The notes under the pieces were generated by a model. The model had not been told where the DNA came from and ran no database searches. It saw nothing but the letters and a program-made list of their open reading frames with translations. Of a stretch of 64,000 bases of DNA, positions 1 to 6,698 are shown piece by piece; position 1 is the stretch's first letter; every line of letters begins with the position of its first letter. The stretch is from Pseudomonas gregormendelii (lineage in GTDB: Bacteria; Pseudomonadota; Gammaproteobacteria; Pseudomonadales; Pseudomonadaceae). The stretch spans positions 124,001 through 188,000 of the forward strand of contig NZ_JADEVO010000002.1 of assembly GCF_017114825.1 (NCBI RefSeq), in the 5' to 3' direction. A program made the translations under genes and the position numbers.

Positions 1-716
1 CCAGGCTTTTCAAGGCAATTCGCGGGTGATTCATCGTCGCGTCAGGCAAACCACTGGCACTTAGAATGTCGGGAAGTGCAGCCAGGCGTCGGGCATCCGC
101 ACGCAGGCGCTCGTAGATTTGCGATGCATCGCCGAGTGTGGCCAATGGGTCATTCGGATCGGCCAGTTCAGCCACGGCGCTACACACGCCACGCCAATCC
201 ACGTCACCTGCCCGTTCCAGTTCTTTTGGCCACTTGGTAGTACGTGTAACACCTTCATCGTCCATCACCATCGGTGCCAGATCGTAAATCGGTGCCAGTC
301 GAAACGAATCAGTGCCACGGATAATCGCGGTGTTGCGACCATGGTTGTCTGAGTTACCGAGAATCTTATTGATCAAGTCGCGTCTCAGATAATCAGCGAG
401 CAAATCAGGGATTTCAATTTGCAGGCTTGTCTCGGCCGATGCGAGCCATTAGAAATCTTTTCGCCGCTCCTGCAGGTGCAATGTCATACACGAACGCCGG
501 GGCATTGGAGCGCCATCCATCCCAATCCAGTGGAAGCCTGGCACTCACAGCTTTCGCGAAAGGTGTTCCGATGGATTCATAGTTGTCGGCCAGATAACTC
601 TGTTCGTAACCGAAACTGCAGCGGCTCTCAAAGCCTTTTTCAGGGCTGTCAAAGCTCAAGACCATGGCGTCGCGCCAGGTAGCGTCGATGTAGACCTGTA
701 AGGTGAGGTTATACAT
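1..716 (-). pseudogene. HipA-type serine/threonine kinase toxin gene, decayed, partial at left edge
   Basis: Two pieces of a HipA-family protein lie in different frames. Positions 716-414 encode an N-terminal HipA domain of about 100 residues, ending in AKRFLMARIGRDKPAN then a stop. From about 418 downward a second frame, open to the window edge, gives the C-terminal kinase part: IPDLLADYLRRDL, the catalytic loop GNSDNHGRN, and RLAPIYDLAPMVMD. HipA proteins normally have roughly 150-200 residues between these parts, including the ATP-binding region, and none are present, so I read this as an internal deletion with a frame change. The ATG at 716 has AGGTGA 7 bases upstream; a GTG at 743 is the alternative. 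No HipB-like antitoxin gene lies upstream. Family recognition is from memory of Pseudomonas HipA-like proteins. Confidence 0.8.
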
Positions 717-728
717 GCCATCTTCACC

Positions 729-742
729 TGCATTTAAATGCA
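729..742. promoter_or_regulatory. Perfect 14-bp palindrome upstream of the hipA remnant
   Basis: TGCATTTAAATGCA reads the same on both strands and sits 13 bases upstream of the ATG at 716. Its position between any promoter and the start suits an operator or autoregulation site. The cognate regulator is not present, so the function is inferred only from symmetry and position. The rest of 717-906 is AT-rich and shows no convincing gene. Confidence 0.4.
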
Positions 743-906
743 CATTTTGACGTCAATTGCGAAGCCAACACGCAATATAGTGCATTCAGACCTGGGAAGC
801 ACCCTTGCGAACTGCAGTAGAATGCAGATCAAGTTAAAACTTTTAATAAAAAACGCAAAATAATGCAGATGCCAGACGCTTGTCGGCAACCGCCCAAACG
901 ACAGCC

Positions 907-932
907 AAAAAAAAGGGGAGCACATGCCCCCC
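907..932 (-). terminator. Intrinsic terminator after pycB
   Basis: On the minus strand this reads as a G/C stem GGGGGGC-ATGT-GCTCCCC (7 pairs, one G-U) followed by eight T residues. It begins about 30 bases after the pycB stop, in the right place and orientation to end the pycA-pycB transcript. Confidence 0.8.
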
Positions 933-964
933 CGAGGTTTAAAGCGGTGTACCGAGGCTGTTAA

Positions 965-2773
965 TCAGCCTTCGATCTCGATCAGGATTTCGCCCGGGTT
1001 CACCCGGTCGCCCTTGGCCACGTGAATGGCGGTAACTTTGCCGGCGATGGCGGCCTGGACTTCGGTTTCCATTTTCATCGCTTCGGTGATCAGCACGGCC
1101 TGCCCGGCTTTCACCACGTCGCCTTCCTTGACCAGCACGTCGACAATGTTGCCCGGCATGGTGGTGCTGACATGGCCAGGCGCCGTGGCTTGCTTGCGCT
1201 TGCTGCTGCCGCCGCTGACGAATTCATTGAGCGGTTCGAACACCACTTCTTCCGGCATGCCGTCGATGGACAGGTAGAAGTGACGCTTGCCTTCAGCCTT
1301 GACGCCGACACCGGTGATGTCGACTCGGTAGGTTTCACCGTGAACGTCGATCACGAACTCGGTCGGCACGCCTTCGCCACCGGCCGAGGTCACGCCACCG
1401 GCTTCTGGAATCGGCAGCAACACTTCAGGCGTCAGGGTGCCTGCGGCACGCTCTTCGAGGAATTTGCGCCCGATGTCCGGGAACATGGCGTAGGTCAGCA
1501 CGTCTTCTTCGGACTTGGCCACCGAGCCGATTTCAGCACGCAGCTTGGTCATTTCCGGCTTGAGCAGATCAGCCGGGCGCACGTCGATCACTTCCTCGCT
1601 ACCGATCGCCTGGCGACGCAGTTTTTCATTAACGGTGCCCGGCGCCTTGCCATAGCCACCTTGCAGGTAGAGCTTCACTTCATTGGTGATGGTCTTGTAG
1701 CGCTCGCCGGCCAGCACGTTGAAGAACGCCTGGGTGCCGACGATCTGCGAAGTCGGGGTCACCAGTGGCGGGAAACCGAGGTCCTCGCGAACACGCGGGA
1801 TCTCGGCCAGCACTTCGGCCATGCGGTTGAGGGCGCCCTGCTCTTTCAACTGGTTGGCCAGGTTGGAAATCATCCCGCCCGGCACCTGGTTGACTTGCAC
1901 GCGGGTGTCGACGGCGGTGAACTCGCTTTCGAACTGGTGGTACTTCTTGCGCACGGCGTAGAAGTACAGACCGATTTCCTGCAGCAGTTCCAGATTCAGG
2001 CCGGTGTCGTACTCGCTGCCTTTAAGGGCGGCGACCATCGACTCGGTGCCCGGGTGGCTGGTGCCGGAGGCGAAGCTGGAGATCGCGGTGTCGATGTGGT
2101 CGGCACCGTTCTCGATCGCCTTGAGCTGGCACATGGTGGCCAGGCCCGCGGTGTCGTGGGAGTGGATGAACACCGGCAGGGACTGCTCTGCTTTCAACGC
2201 ACGGACCAGTTCGCCAGTGGCATAAGGGGTCAGCAGACCGGCCATGTCCTTGATCGCCACCGAGTCGCAACCCATGGCCTCCATCTGCTTGGCCTGGGCC
2301 ACAAACGCATCGATGGTGTGCACAGGGCTGGTGGTGTAGGCGATGGTGCCCTGGGCATGCTTGCCGGCAGCCTTCACGGCTTCGATGGCCGTGCGCAGGT
2401 TACGTACGTCGTTCATCGCGTCGAAGATGCGGAAGACGTCGATGCCATTGACCGCAGCCTTGGCGACGAAGGCTTTGACCACATCGTCGCTGTAGTGGCG
2501 GTAGCCCAACAGGTTCTGGCCACGCAGGAGCATTTGCAGGCGAGTGTTAGGCAGCGCGGCGCGCAGTTGGCGCAGGCGCTCCCACGGGTCTTCTTTCAGG
2601 AAGCGTACGCAGGCGTCGAATGTCGCACCGCCCCAGCATTCCAGCGACCAGTAGCCGACCTTGTCGAGCTTGTCGCAGATCGGCAGCATGTCTTCGGTGC
2701 GCATGCGGGTCGCGAGCAGCGATTGGTGGGCGTCGCGCAGGATCGTGTCGGTGACGTGGATTTTCTTGCTCAT
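965..2773 (-). CDS. pycB: Pyruvate carboxylase subunit B (biotin-carboxyl carrier / carboxyltransferase; oxaloacetate decarboxylase alpha-like)
   Basis: A 602-residue protein starting MSKKIHVTDTILRDAHQSLL, the signature of the carboxyltransferase TIM barrel (roughly residues 1-460). The C-terminal biotinyl domain carries EAMKMETE, with the biotinylated lysine near residue 567. In Pseudomonas the two-subunit pyruvate carboxylase uses this subunit to move the carboxyl group from biotin to pyruvate, giving oxaloacetate for anaplerosis. The ATG at 2773 is preferred over one at 2788 because it matches family starts and has GAGGA upstream. The gene follows pycA by 11 bases, so the two form an operon. 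Many databases name it oadA, but the neighbouring soluble biotin carboxylase and lack of membrane subunits favour pyruvate carboxylase. Confidence 0.95.
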   Translation of the reverse strand: MSKKIHVTDTILRDAHQSLLATRMRTEDMLPICDKLDKVGYWSLECWGGATFDACVRFLKEDPWERLRQLRAALPNTRLQMLLRGQNLLGYRHYSDDVVKAFVAKAAVNGIDVFRIFDAMNDVRNLRTAIEAVKAAGKHAQGTIAYTTSPVHTIDAFVAQAKQMEAMGCDSVAIKDMAGLLTPYATGELVRALKAEQSLPVFIHSHDTAGLATMCQLKAIENGADHIDTAISSFASGTSHPGTESMVAALKGSEYDTGLNLELLQEIGLYFYAVRKKYHQFESEFTAVDTRVQVNQVPGGMISNLANQLKEQGALNRMAEVLAEIPRVREDLGFPPLVTPTSQIVGTQAFFNVLAGERYKTITNEVKLYLQGGYGKAPGTVNEKLRRQAIGSEEVIDVRPADLLKPEMTKLRAEIGSVAKSEEDVLTYAMFPDIGRKFLEERAAGTLTPEVLLPIPEAGGVTSAGGEGVPTEFVIDVHGETYRVDITGVGVKAEGKRHFYLSIDGMPEEVVFEPLNEFVSGGSSKRKQATAPGHVSTTMPGNIVDVLVKEGDVVKAGQAVLITEAMKMETEVQAAIAGKVTAIHVAKGDRVNPGEILIEIEG

Positions 2774-2784
2774 TGTTATATTCC

Positions 2785-4200
2785 TCACAGGCCTGCGTGG
2801 GCGGCGATGGCGGCGGCGATGGCCAGGGCCAGCTCTTCGGGTTTGCGCTTGATCGAGTAGTTGGTCAGTTCAGGGTGGCTTTCAACGAAGCTGGTATTGA
2901 ACTGGCCACTACGGAATTCCGGGTTACGCAGGATTTCCTGGTAGTACGCGGCGGTGGTCTTGACCCCTTGCAGACGCATGTCGTCGAGGGCACGCAAGCC
3001 ACGGTCCATCGCTTCTTCCCAGGTCAACGCCCAGACCACCAGTTTGAGGCACATGGAGTCGTAGAACGGTGGAATGGTGTAGCCGGTATAGATTGCCGTG
3101 TCGGTACGCACGCCGGGACCGCCGGGTGCGTAGTAACGGGTGATCTTGCCAAAGCTCGGCAGAAAATTGTTTTTCGGGTCTTCGGCGTTGATCCGGAACT
3201 GCAGGGCAAAACCGCGGTGCTGGATGTCTTCCTGTTTCACCGAAAGCGGCAAGCCGGACGCAATGCGGATCTGCTCACGCACGATGTCGATGCCGGTGAT
3301 TTCTTCGGTGATGGTGTGCTCCACCTGCACCCGGGTGTTCATTTCCATGAAGTACACCTCGCCCTCGGCGAGCAGGAACTCCACGGTACCGGCGTTTTCG
3401 TAACCCACGGCTTTGGCCGCACGTACGGACAGGTCACCGATGTAGGCGCGCTGTTCCGGGGTCAGTTGCGGGCTCGGGGCAATCTCGATGAGCTTCTGGT
3501 TGCGTCGCTGGATCGAGCAGTCGCGCTCGAACAGGTGCACGACATTGCCGAAACTGTCGCCGAGGATCTGCGCTTCGATGTGCTTCGGGTTGACGATGCA
3601 TTTTTCCAGGAACACTTCTGCCGAACCAAAGGCCTTGGTGGCCTCGGAAATCACTCGCGGGAATGCCTGTTCAAGTTCGTCCCGACTGTCGCAGCGTCGG
3701 ATACCACGGCCACCGCCACCGGAGGTCGCCTTGAGCATCACCGGATAACCGATGCGGTCGCCTTCGATAAGCGCTTCCGCGATATCCGCGACGTTGCCTT
3801 CCGTGCCGGGTGTGACCGGTACTCCGGCCTTGATCATGCTGCGGCGCGCTTCGGTCTTGTCGCCCATGCGCCGAATCACTTCAGCCGAGGGACCGATGAA
3901 CTTGATCCCGCGCTCGGCGCAGATGTCTGCCAGTTCGGCGTTTTCCGAAAGGAAACCGTAGCCGGGGTGCAGTGCATCGCAGCCGGTTTCTACCGCCAGG
4001 TTCACCAGCTTGCGCGCATTCAGGTAGCCGGCCAGAGGTTCGGCACCAATGCTGTGGGCTTCGTCTGCACGCTTCACGTGCAACGCGTGCCGATCGGCGT
4101 CGGAGTAGATCGCGACCGAGCGAATGCCCATCTCGGCGCAGGCACGTACGATTCGTACGGCAATCTCACCACGGTTGGCGATCAGGATCTTTTTTATCAC
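2785..4200 (-). CDS. pycA: Pyruvate carboxylase subunit A (biotin carboxylase)
   Basis: A 471-residue ATP-grasp biotin carboxylase that charges the biotin on PycB with bicarbonate using ATP. Recognisable parts are the N-terminal IKKILIANRGEIAVRI, the glycine-rich ATP loop SGGGGRGIRRC, the catalytic stretch MNTRVQVEHTITEEITGID, and RINAEDP. The start is a GTG at 4200 with AAGGGA upstream; an in-frame ATG at 4260 would add 20 residues not typical of the family. It is the first gene of the pycA-pycB operon and is divergent from the LysR gene at 4389, the arrangement I recall for P. aeruginosa pycA, pycB and PA5437. Confidence 0.93.
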   Translation of the reverse strand: MIKKILIANRGEIAVRIVRACAEMGIRSVAIYSDADRHALHVKRADEAHSIGAEPLAGYLNARKLVNLAVETGCDALHPGYGFLSENAELADICAERGIKFIGPSAEVIRRMGDKTEARRSMIKAGVPVTPGTEGNVADIAEALIEGDRIGYPVMLKATSGGGGRGIRRCDSRDELEQAFPRVISEATKAFGSAEVFLEKCIVNPKHIEAQILGDSFGNVVHLFERDCSIQRRNQKLIEIAPSPQLTPEQRAYIGDLSVRAAKAVGYENAGTVEFLLAEGEVYFMEMNTRVQVEHTITEEITGIDIVREQIRIASGLPLSVKQEDIQHRGFALQFRINAEDPKNNFLPSFGKITRYYAPGGPGVRTDTAIYTGYTIPPFYDSMCLKLVVWALTWEEAMDRGLRALDDMRLQGVKTTAAYYQEILRNPEFRSGQFNTSFVESHPELTNYSIKRKPEELALAIAAAIAAHAGL

Positions 4201-4316
4201 TTGGAATTTCCCTTGAGCCGGTGGTACCCACAACCTGCTAGACCAGGTCGACGTGACCAAATGTTTCCATCTGGTCGCGAACCCACACTAGCGCTCACGA
4301 GGGATTAACAAAAATG

Positions 4317-4351
4317 AATAATTATTGGGTCAGGCATAAGTAAAGACTTAT
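4317..4351. promoter_or_regulatory. Paired palindromes in the pycA/pycR divergent intergenic region
   Basis: Two symmetric elements lie in the 188-bp gap: AATAATTATT at 4317-4326 (perfect) and ATAAGT-AAAG-ACTTAT at 4336-4351 (six-base arms, four-base centre). LysR-type regulators commonly bind such AT-rich dyads between their own gene and a divergent target. The second dyad overlaps a possible TATAGT -10 for the LysR gene. This is a candidate site by position and symmetry only. Confidence 0.45.
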
Positions 4352-4388
4352 AGTTGCGTTACCGGCCATGGTTCAGAGCGAAGAAAAA

Positions 4389-5351
4389 ATGCGTAAGTCC
4401 TTGATGCGAATGACATTACGCCAACTTCAGATCTTCAATGAGGTGTGTGATCTACGGTCCTACAGCCGTGCAGCCGAGGAAATGTCGCTGACACAGCCAG
4501 CTGTCAGCCTGCAGATTCGGCAGATCGAAGAACTGATCGGGCAGCCATTGTTTGATTATGTTGGCAAAAAACTCTACATGACCGAGGCCGCCGAAGCACT
4601 CCAGCGAGCCAGCCGGGACATCTTCGGCCGCCTGGAAAACCTCGACATGCAGCTGTCGGACATGCAGGGATCGCTGCAGGGACAGCTCAAGCTGGCAGTG
4701 GAATCCAGCGCCAAGTATTTCGTGCCGCACTTGTTTGCCGCCTTCAAGCGCCAACACCCCGAGGTCAATCTGCAGCTGACGGTGGTCAATCGCGGGCAGG
4801 TGATTCGGCGCCTGTCGGATAACCGCGATGACCTGGTGATCATGTCCATGGTGCCACAGGACATGGGGCTCGAATTCCTGCCTTTCCTGAACAACCCGAT
4901 AGTCGCGGTGGCGCCGCCGGACCATCCGCTGTGCCATTTGGGACCGCTGCGCTTGCAGGATCTGGAACCTTATACCTTGCTGCTGCGCGAACCCGGCTCC
5001 GGCACTCGCCTGGCCTGCGAGGAGTACTTCAAGGAAAAGCGCGTGCACTTCAACCAGACCCAGGAAGTCTCGTCGGCCGAAGCCCAGCGCGAGTGTGTAC
5101 TGGCAGGTTTGGGCGTGGCGCTGTTGACGCGTCACGCCCTGAACCTGGAACTGGCGACCGGCGGATTGATCGAGCTGCCGGTGGAAGAGTTACCGCTGTA
5201 CCGCAGCTGGTGCCTGGTGCAGGCCAAGGCGAAGCGCCTGTCACCGGTGGCTCACGCATTCCTTGCGTTTATCCGCAGCGAGCGGGTGCAGATCAGCGCC
5301 CTGGTTGAGCGTTTCGACGGGAAGCTGCGGGCGCTGCCTGCCAGTAGTTGA
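4389..5351 (+). CDS. pycR: LysR-family regulator of the pyruvate carboxylase genes
   Basis: About 320 residues with an N-terminal winged helix-turn-helix (MTLRQLQIFNEVCDLRSYSRAA ... MSLTQPAVSLQIRQIE, about residues 7-70) and a type-2 periplasmic-binding-like effector domain. The start at 4389 (MRKSLMR) follows a purine-rich AGCGAAGAAAA; the in-frame ATG at 4368 is an alternative. Divergent orientation from pycA suggests it controls the pyc operon. The symbol pycR follows P. aeruginosa usage and is assigned from synteny. The 3' end is overlapped by a small convergent ORF. Confidence 0.85.
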   Translation: MRKSLMRMTLRQLQIFNEVCDLRSYSRAAEEMSLTQPAVSLQIRQIEELIGQPLFDYVGKKLYMTEAAEALQRASRDIFGRLENLDMQLSDMQGSLQGQLKLAVESSAKYFVPHLFAAFKRQHPEVNLQLTVVNRGQVIRRLSDNRDDLVIMSMVPQDMGLEFLPFLNNPIVAVAPPDHPLCHLGPLRLQDLEPYTLLLREPGSGTRLACEEYFKEKRVHFNQTQEVSSAEAQRECVLAGLGVALLTRHALNLELATGGLIELPVEELPLYRSWCLVQAKAKRLSPVAHAFLAFIRSERVQISALVERFDGKLRALPASS

Positions 5352-5505
5352 GTTCGAGCTCGTCAGGAAAGCCGCCGATTTCAGCCAGCAGCTGGCGGCG
5401 CTCGCAGCGGTCTTCGATGGCGCGGCGAAACTCCATGCGGCGCTGGTCTTCCTGCTGACGACGGGTTCTGACGGCGCTGTTGCGTTCTTCGTAGGGCTGG
5501 GCCAT
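5293..5505 (-). CDS. Small conserved-type Arg/Glu-rich protein, unknown function
   Basis: A 70-residue, highly charged ORF starting MAQPYEERNSAVRTRRQ, with runs such as QQEDQRRMEFRRAIEDRCE suggestive of a charged helix, and the sequence PDELELNYWQ near the end. The ATG at 5505 has a good GGGAG ribosome site 8 bases upstream, which argues for translation. It overlaps the last 59 bases of the LysR gene in convergent orientation. It resembles small proteins sometimes annotated as the PA3496-type envelope integrity family, but that link is from memory and weak. No signal peptide or membrane segment is visible. Confidence 0.6.
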   Translation of the reverse strand: MAQPYEERNSAVRTRRQQEDQRRMEFRRAIEDRCERRQLLAEIGGFPDELELNYWQAAPAASRRNAQPGR

Positions 5506-5599
5506 TTCGAGTCTCCCAAGGCGATTACGGGAGTTTCAAGATAGGCGCGGGGGATGACGGTTTGGCGGCATGTGCGTTACAGGGGTGTGAACATTTACA

Positions 5600-5679
5600 G
5601 ATCAAAAGATCGCAGCCTTCGGCAGCTCAGGGTACGTGAATTCCCGTAGCCGCTGCCGAAGGCTGCGATCCTTTGATCT
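5600..5679. repeat. Long inverted repeat of the GATCGCAGCCTTCGGCAGCT family
   Basis: Two nearly complementary arms of 28 bases (5600-5627 and 5652-5679) flank a 24-base loop. The right arm touches the stop codon of the RpiR gene at 5679, so the hairpin could act as its 3' end or stabiliser. The same arm sequence recurs at 45606-45702, 49424-49452 and 52208-52287, which shows it is a dispersed intergenic repeat. Confidence 0.85.
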
Positions 5680-6545
5680 TAATCGTCCAGCGCCTTCACC
5701 GACTTGGGCGACAACCGCAAGCTGCGCAAGCTGCGCTTCACGCTCTTGAGGTGGTTCACCAGGCTCGGGCCGCGCGCCATGGCCACGCCCATCGCCAACA
5801 CATCGATCACCACCAGGTGGGCAATACGTGAAGTCAGCGGCGTGTAGATCTCGGTGTCTTCATGCACATCGATCGCCAGGTTGACGGTCGACAACTCGGC
5901 CAGCGGGGTCTGGCTCGGGCACAGGGTGATCAGCGAAGCACCGCTTTCACGCACCAGGTTGGCCGTGATCAGCAAATCCTTCGAGCGCCCGGATTGCGAA
6001 ATGCAGATGGCTACATCGGTGGGTTTTAGGGTCACCGCCGACATGGCCTGCATGTGCGGATCGGAATATGCCGCCGCCGTCAGCAACAAACGAAAGAATT
6101 TGTGCTGGGCATCTGCTGCCACTGCGCCCGACGCACCAAAGCCGTAGAACTCTACCCGCTGGGCCTGGGACATCAGTGTCACTGCGCGCTGCAACTCGAT
6201 CGGGTCGAGCCGCTCGCGCACTTCCATCAGGGTATGCAGGGTGGTATCGAAGATTTTCAGACTGTAGTCGGCGACCGAATCGTCTTCGTGAATCGCGAAC
6301 TGTCCAAAACTCGCGCCCGCCGCCAGGCTCTGCGCCAGCTTGAGTTTCAGGTCCTGGAATCCGGAACAGCCGATGGCCCGGCAAAACCGCACGATGGTCG
6401 GTTCGCTGATGCCCACGCTGTGGGCCAGGTCTGCCATGGAACTGTGCATCACCGCCGCCGGGTCAAGCAGCACGTGGTCGGCGACCTTGAGCTCCGACTT
6501 GCGTAAGAGGTGGCGTGACTGGGCGATGTGTTGCAACAGATTCAA
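5679..6545 (-). CDS. MurR/RpiR-family regulator, HexR-like
   Basis: A 288-residue protein with an N-terminal HTH of the RpiR type (SELKVADHVLLDP, SMADLAHSVGISEPTIVRF, RAIGCSGFQDLKLKLAQSL; about residues 1-80) and a C-terminal SIS sugar-phosphate-binding domain (FYGFGASGAVAADAQHKFFR; ICISQSGRSKDLL). HexR regulators respond to the Entner-Doudoroff intermediate KDPG. The start is a TTG at 6545; no in-frame ATG lies close upstream. A perfect dyad stands 47 bases upstream. It is not next to zwf/edd here, so it may be the paralogue found near uvrD in P. aeruginosa rather than HexR itself. Confidence 0.85.
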   Translation of the reverse strand: MNLLQHIAQSRHLLRKSELKVADHVLLDPAAVMHSSMADLAHSVGISEPTIVRFCRAIGCSGFQDLKLKLAQSLAAGASFGQFAIHEDDSVADYSLKIFDTTLHTLMEVRERLDPIELQRAVTLMSQAQRVEFYGFGASGAVAADAQHKFFRLLLTAAAYSDPHMQAMSAVTLKPTDVAICISQSGRSKDLLITANLVRESGASLITLCPSQTPLAELSTVNLAIDVHEDTEIYTPLTSRIAHLVVIDVLAMGVAMARGPSLVNHLKSVKRSLRSLRLSPKSVKALDD

Positions 6546-6591
6546 AGGTCTGGACTCTTTGTTATTGGCAGGCGCCGTGATGTAGCGAGCT

Positions 6592-6606
6592 TGTAGTTAT
6601 ACTACA
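6592..6606. promoter_or_regulatory. HexR-type operator palindrome
   Basis: TGTAGT-TAT-ACTACA is a perfect 15-bp dyad between the RpiR-family gene and the GGDEF-EAL gene, about 47 bases upstream of the RpiR start. It resembles the TGTAAT-N3-ATTACA operators described for HexR in gammaproteobacteria, so autoregulation is likely. The match is to the known motif by eye. Confidence 0.7.
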
Positions 6607-6698
6607 TGAATTGGCTTTTTGCCTGCTCAATCCGTAACCGAATCCCTCGTTTTCAGCAGAGCATGGCTCCATGTAGCGCCAATCACGCCTTCACGGAT

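Noticed and set aside
734..925. 63-residue minus-strand ORF upstream of the hipA remnant as a hipB antitoxin
   Set aside because: No HTH pattern, and it spans the pycB terminator region; the translation is hydrophobic and unlike HipB.
1022..2860. Long open frame on the plus strand opposite pycB
   Set aside because: It is a high-GC shadow of pycB with low-complexity His/Asp-rich translation and no domains or ribosome site.
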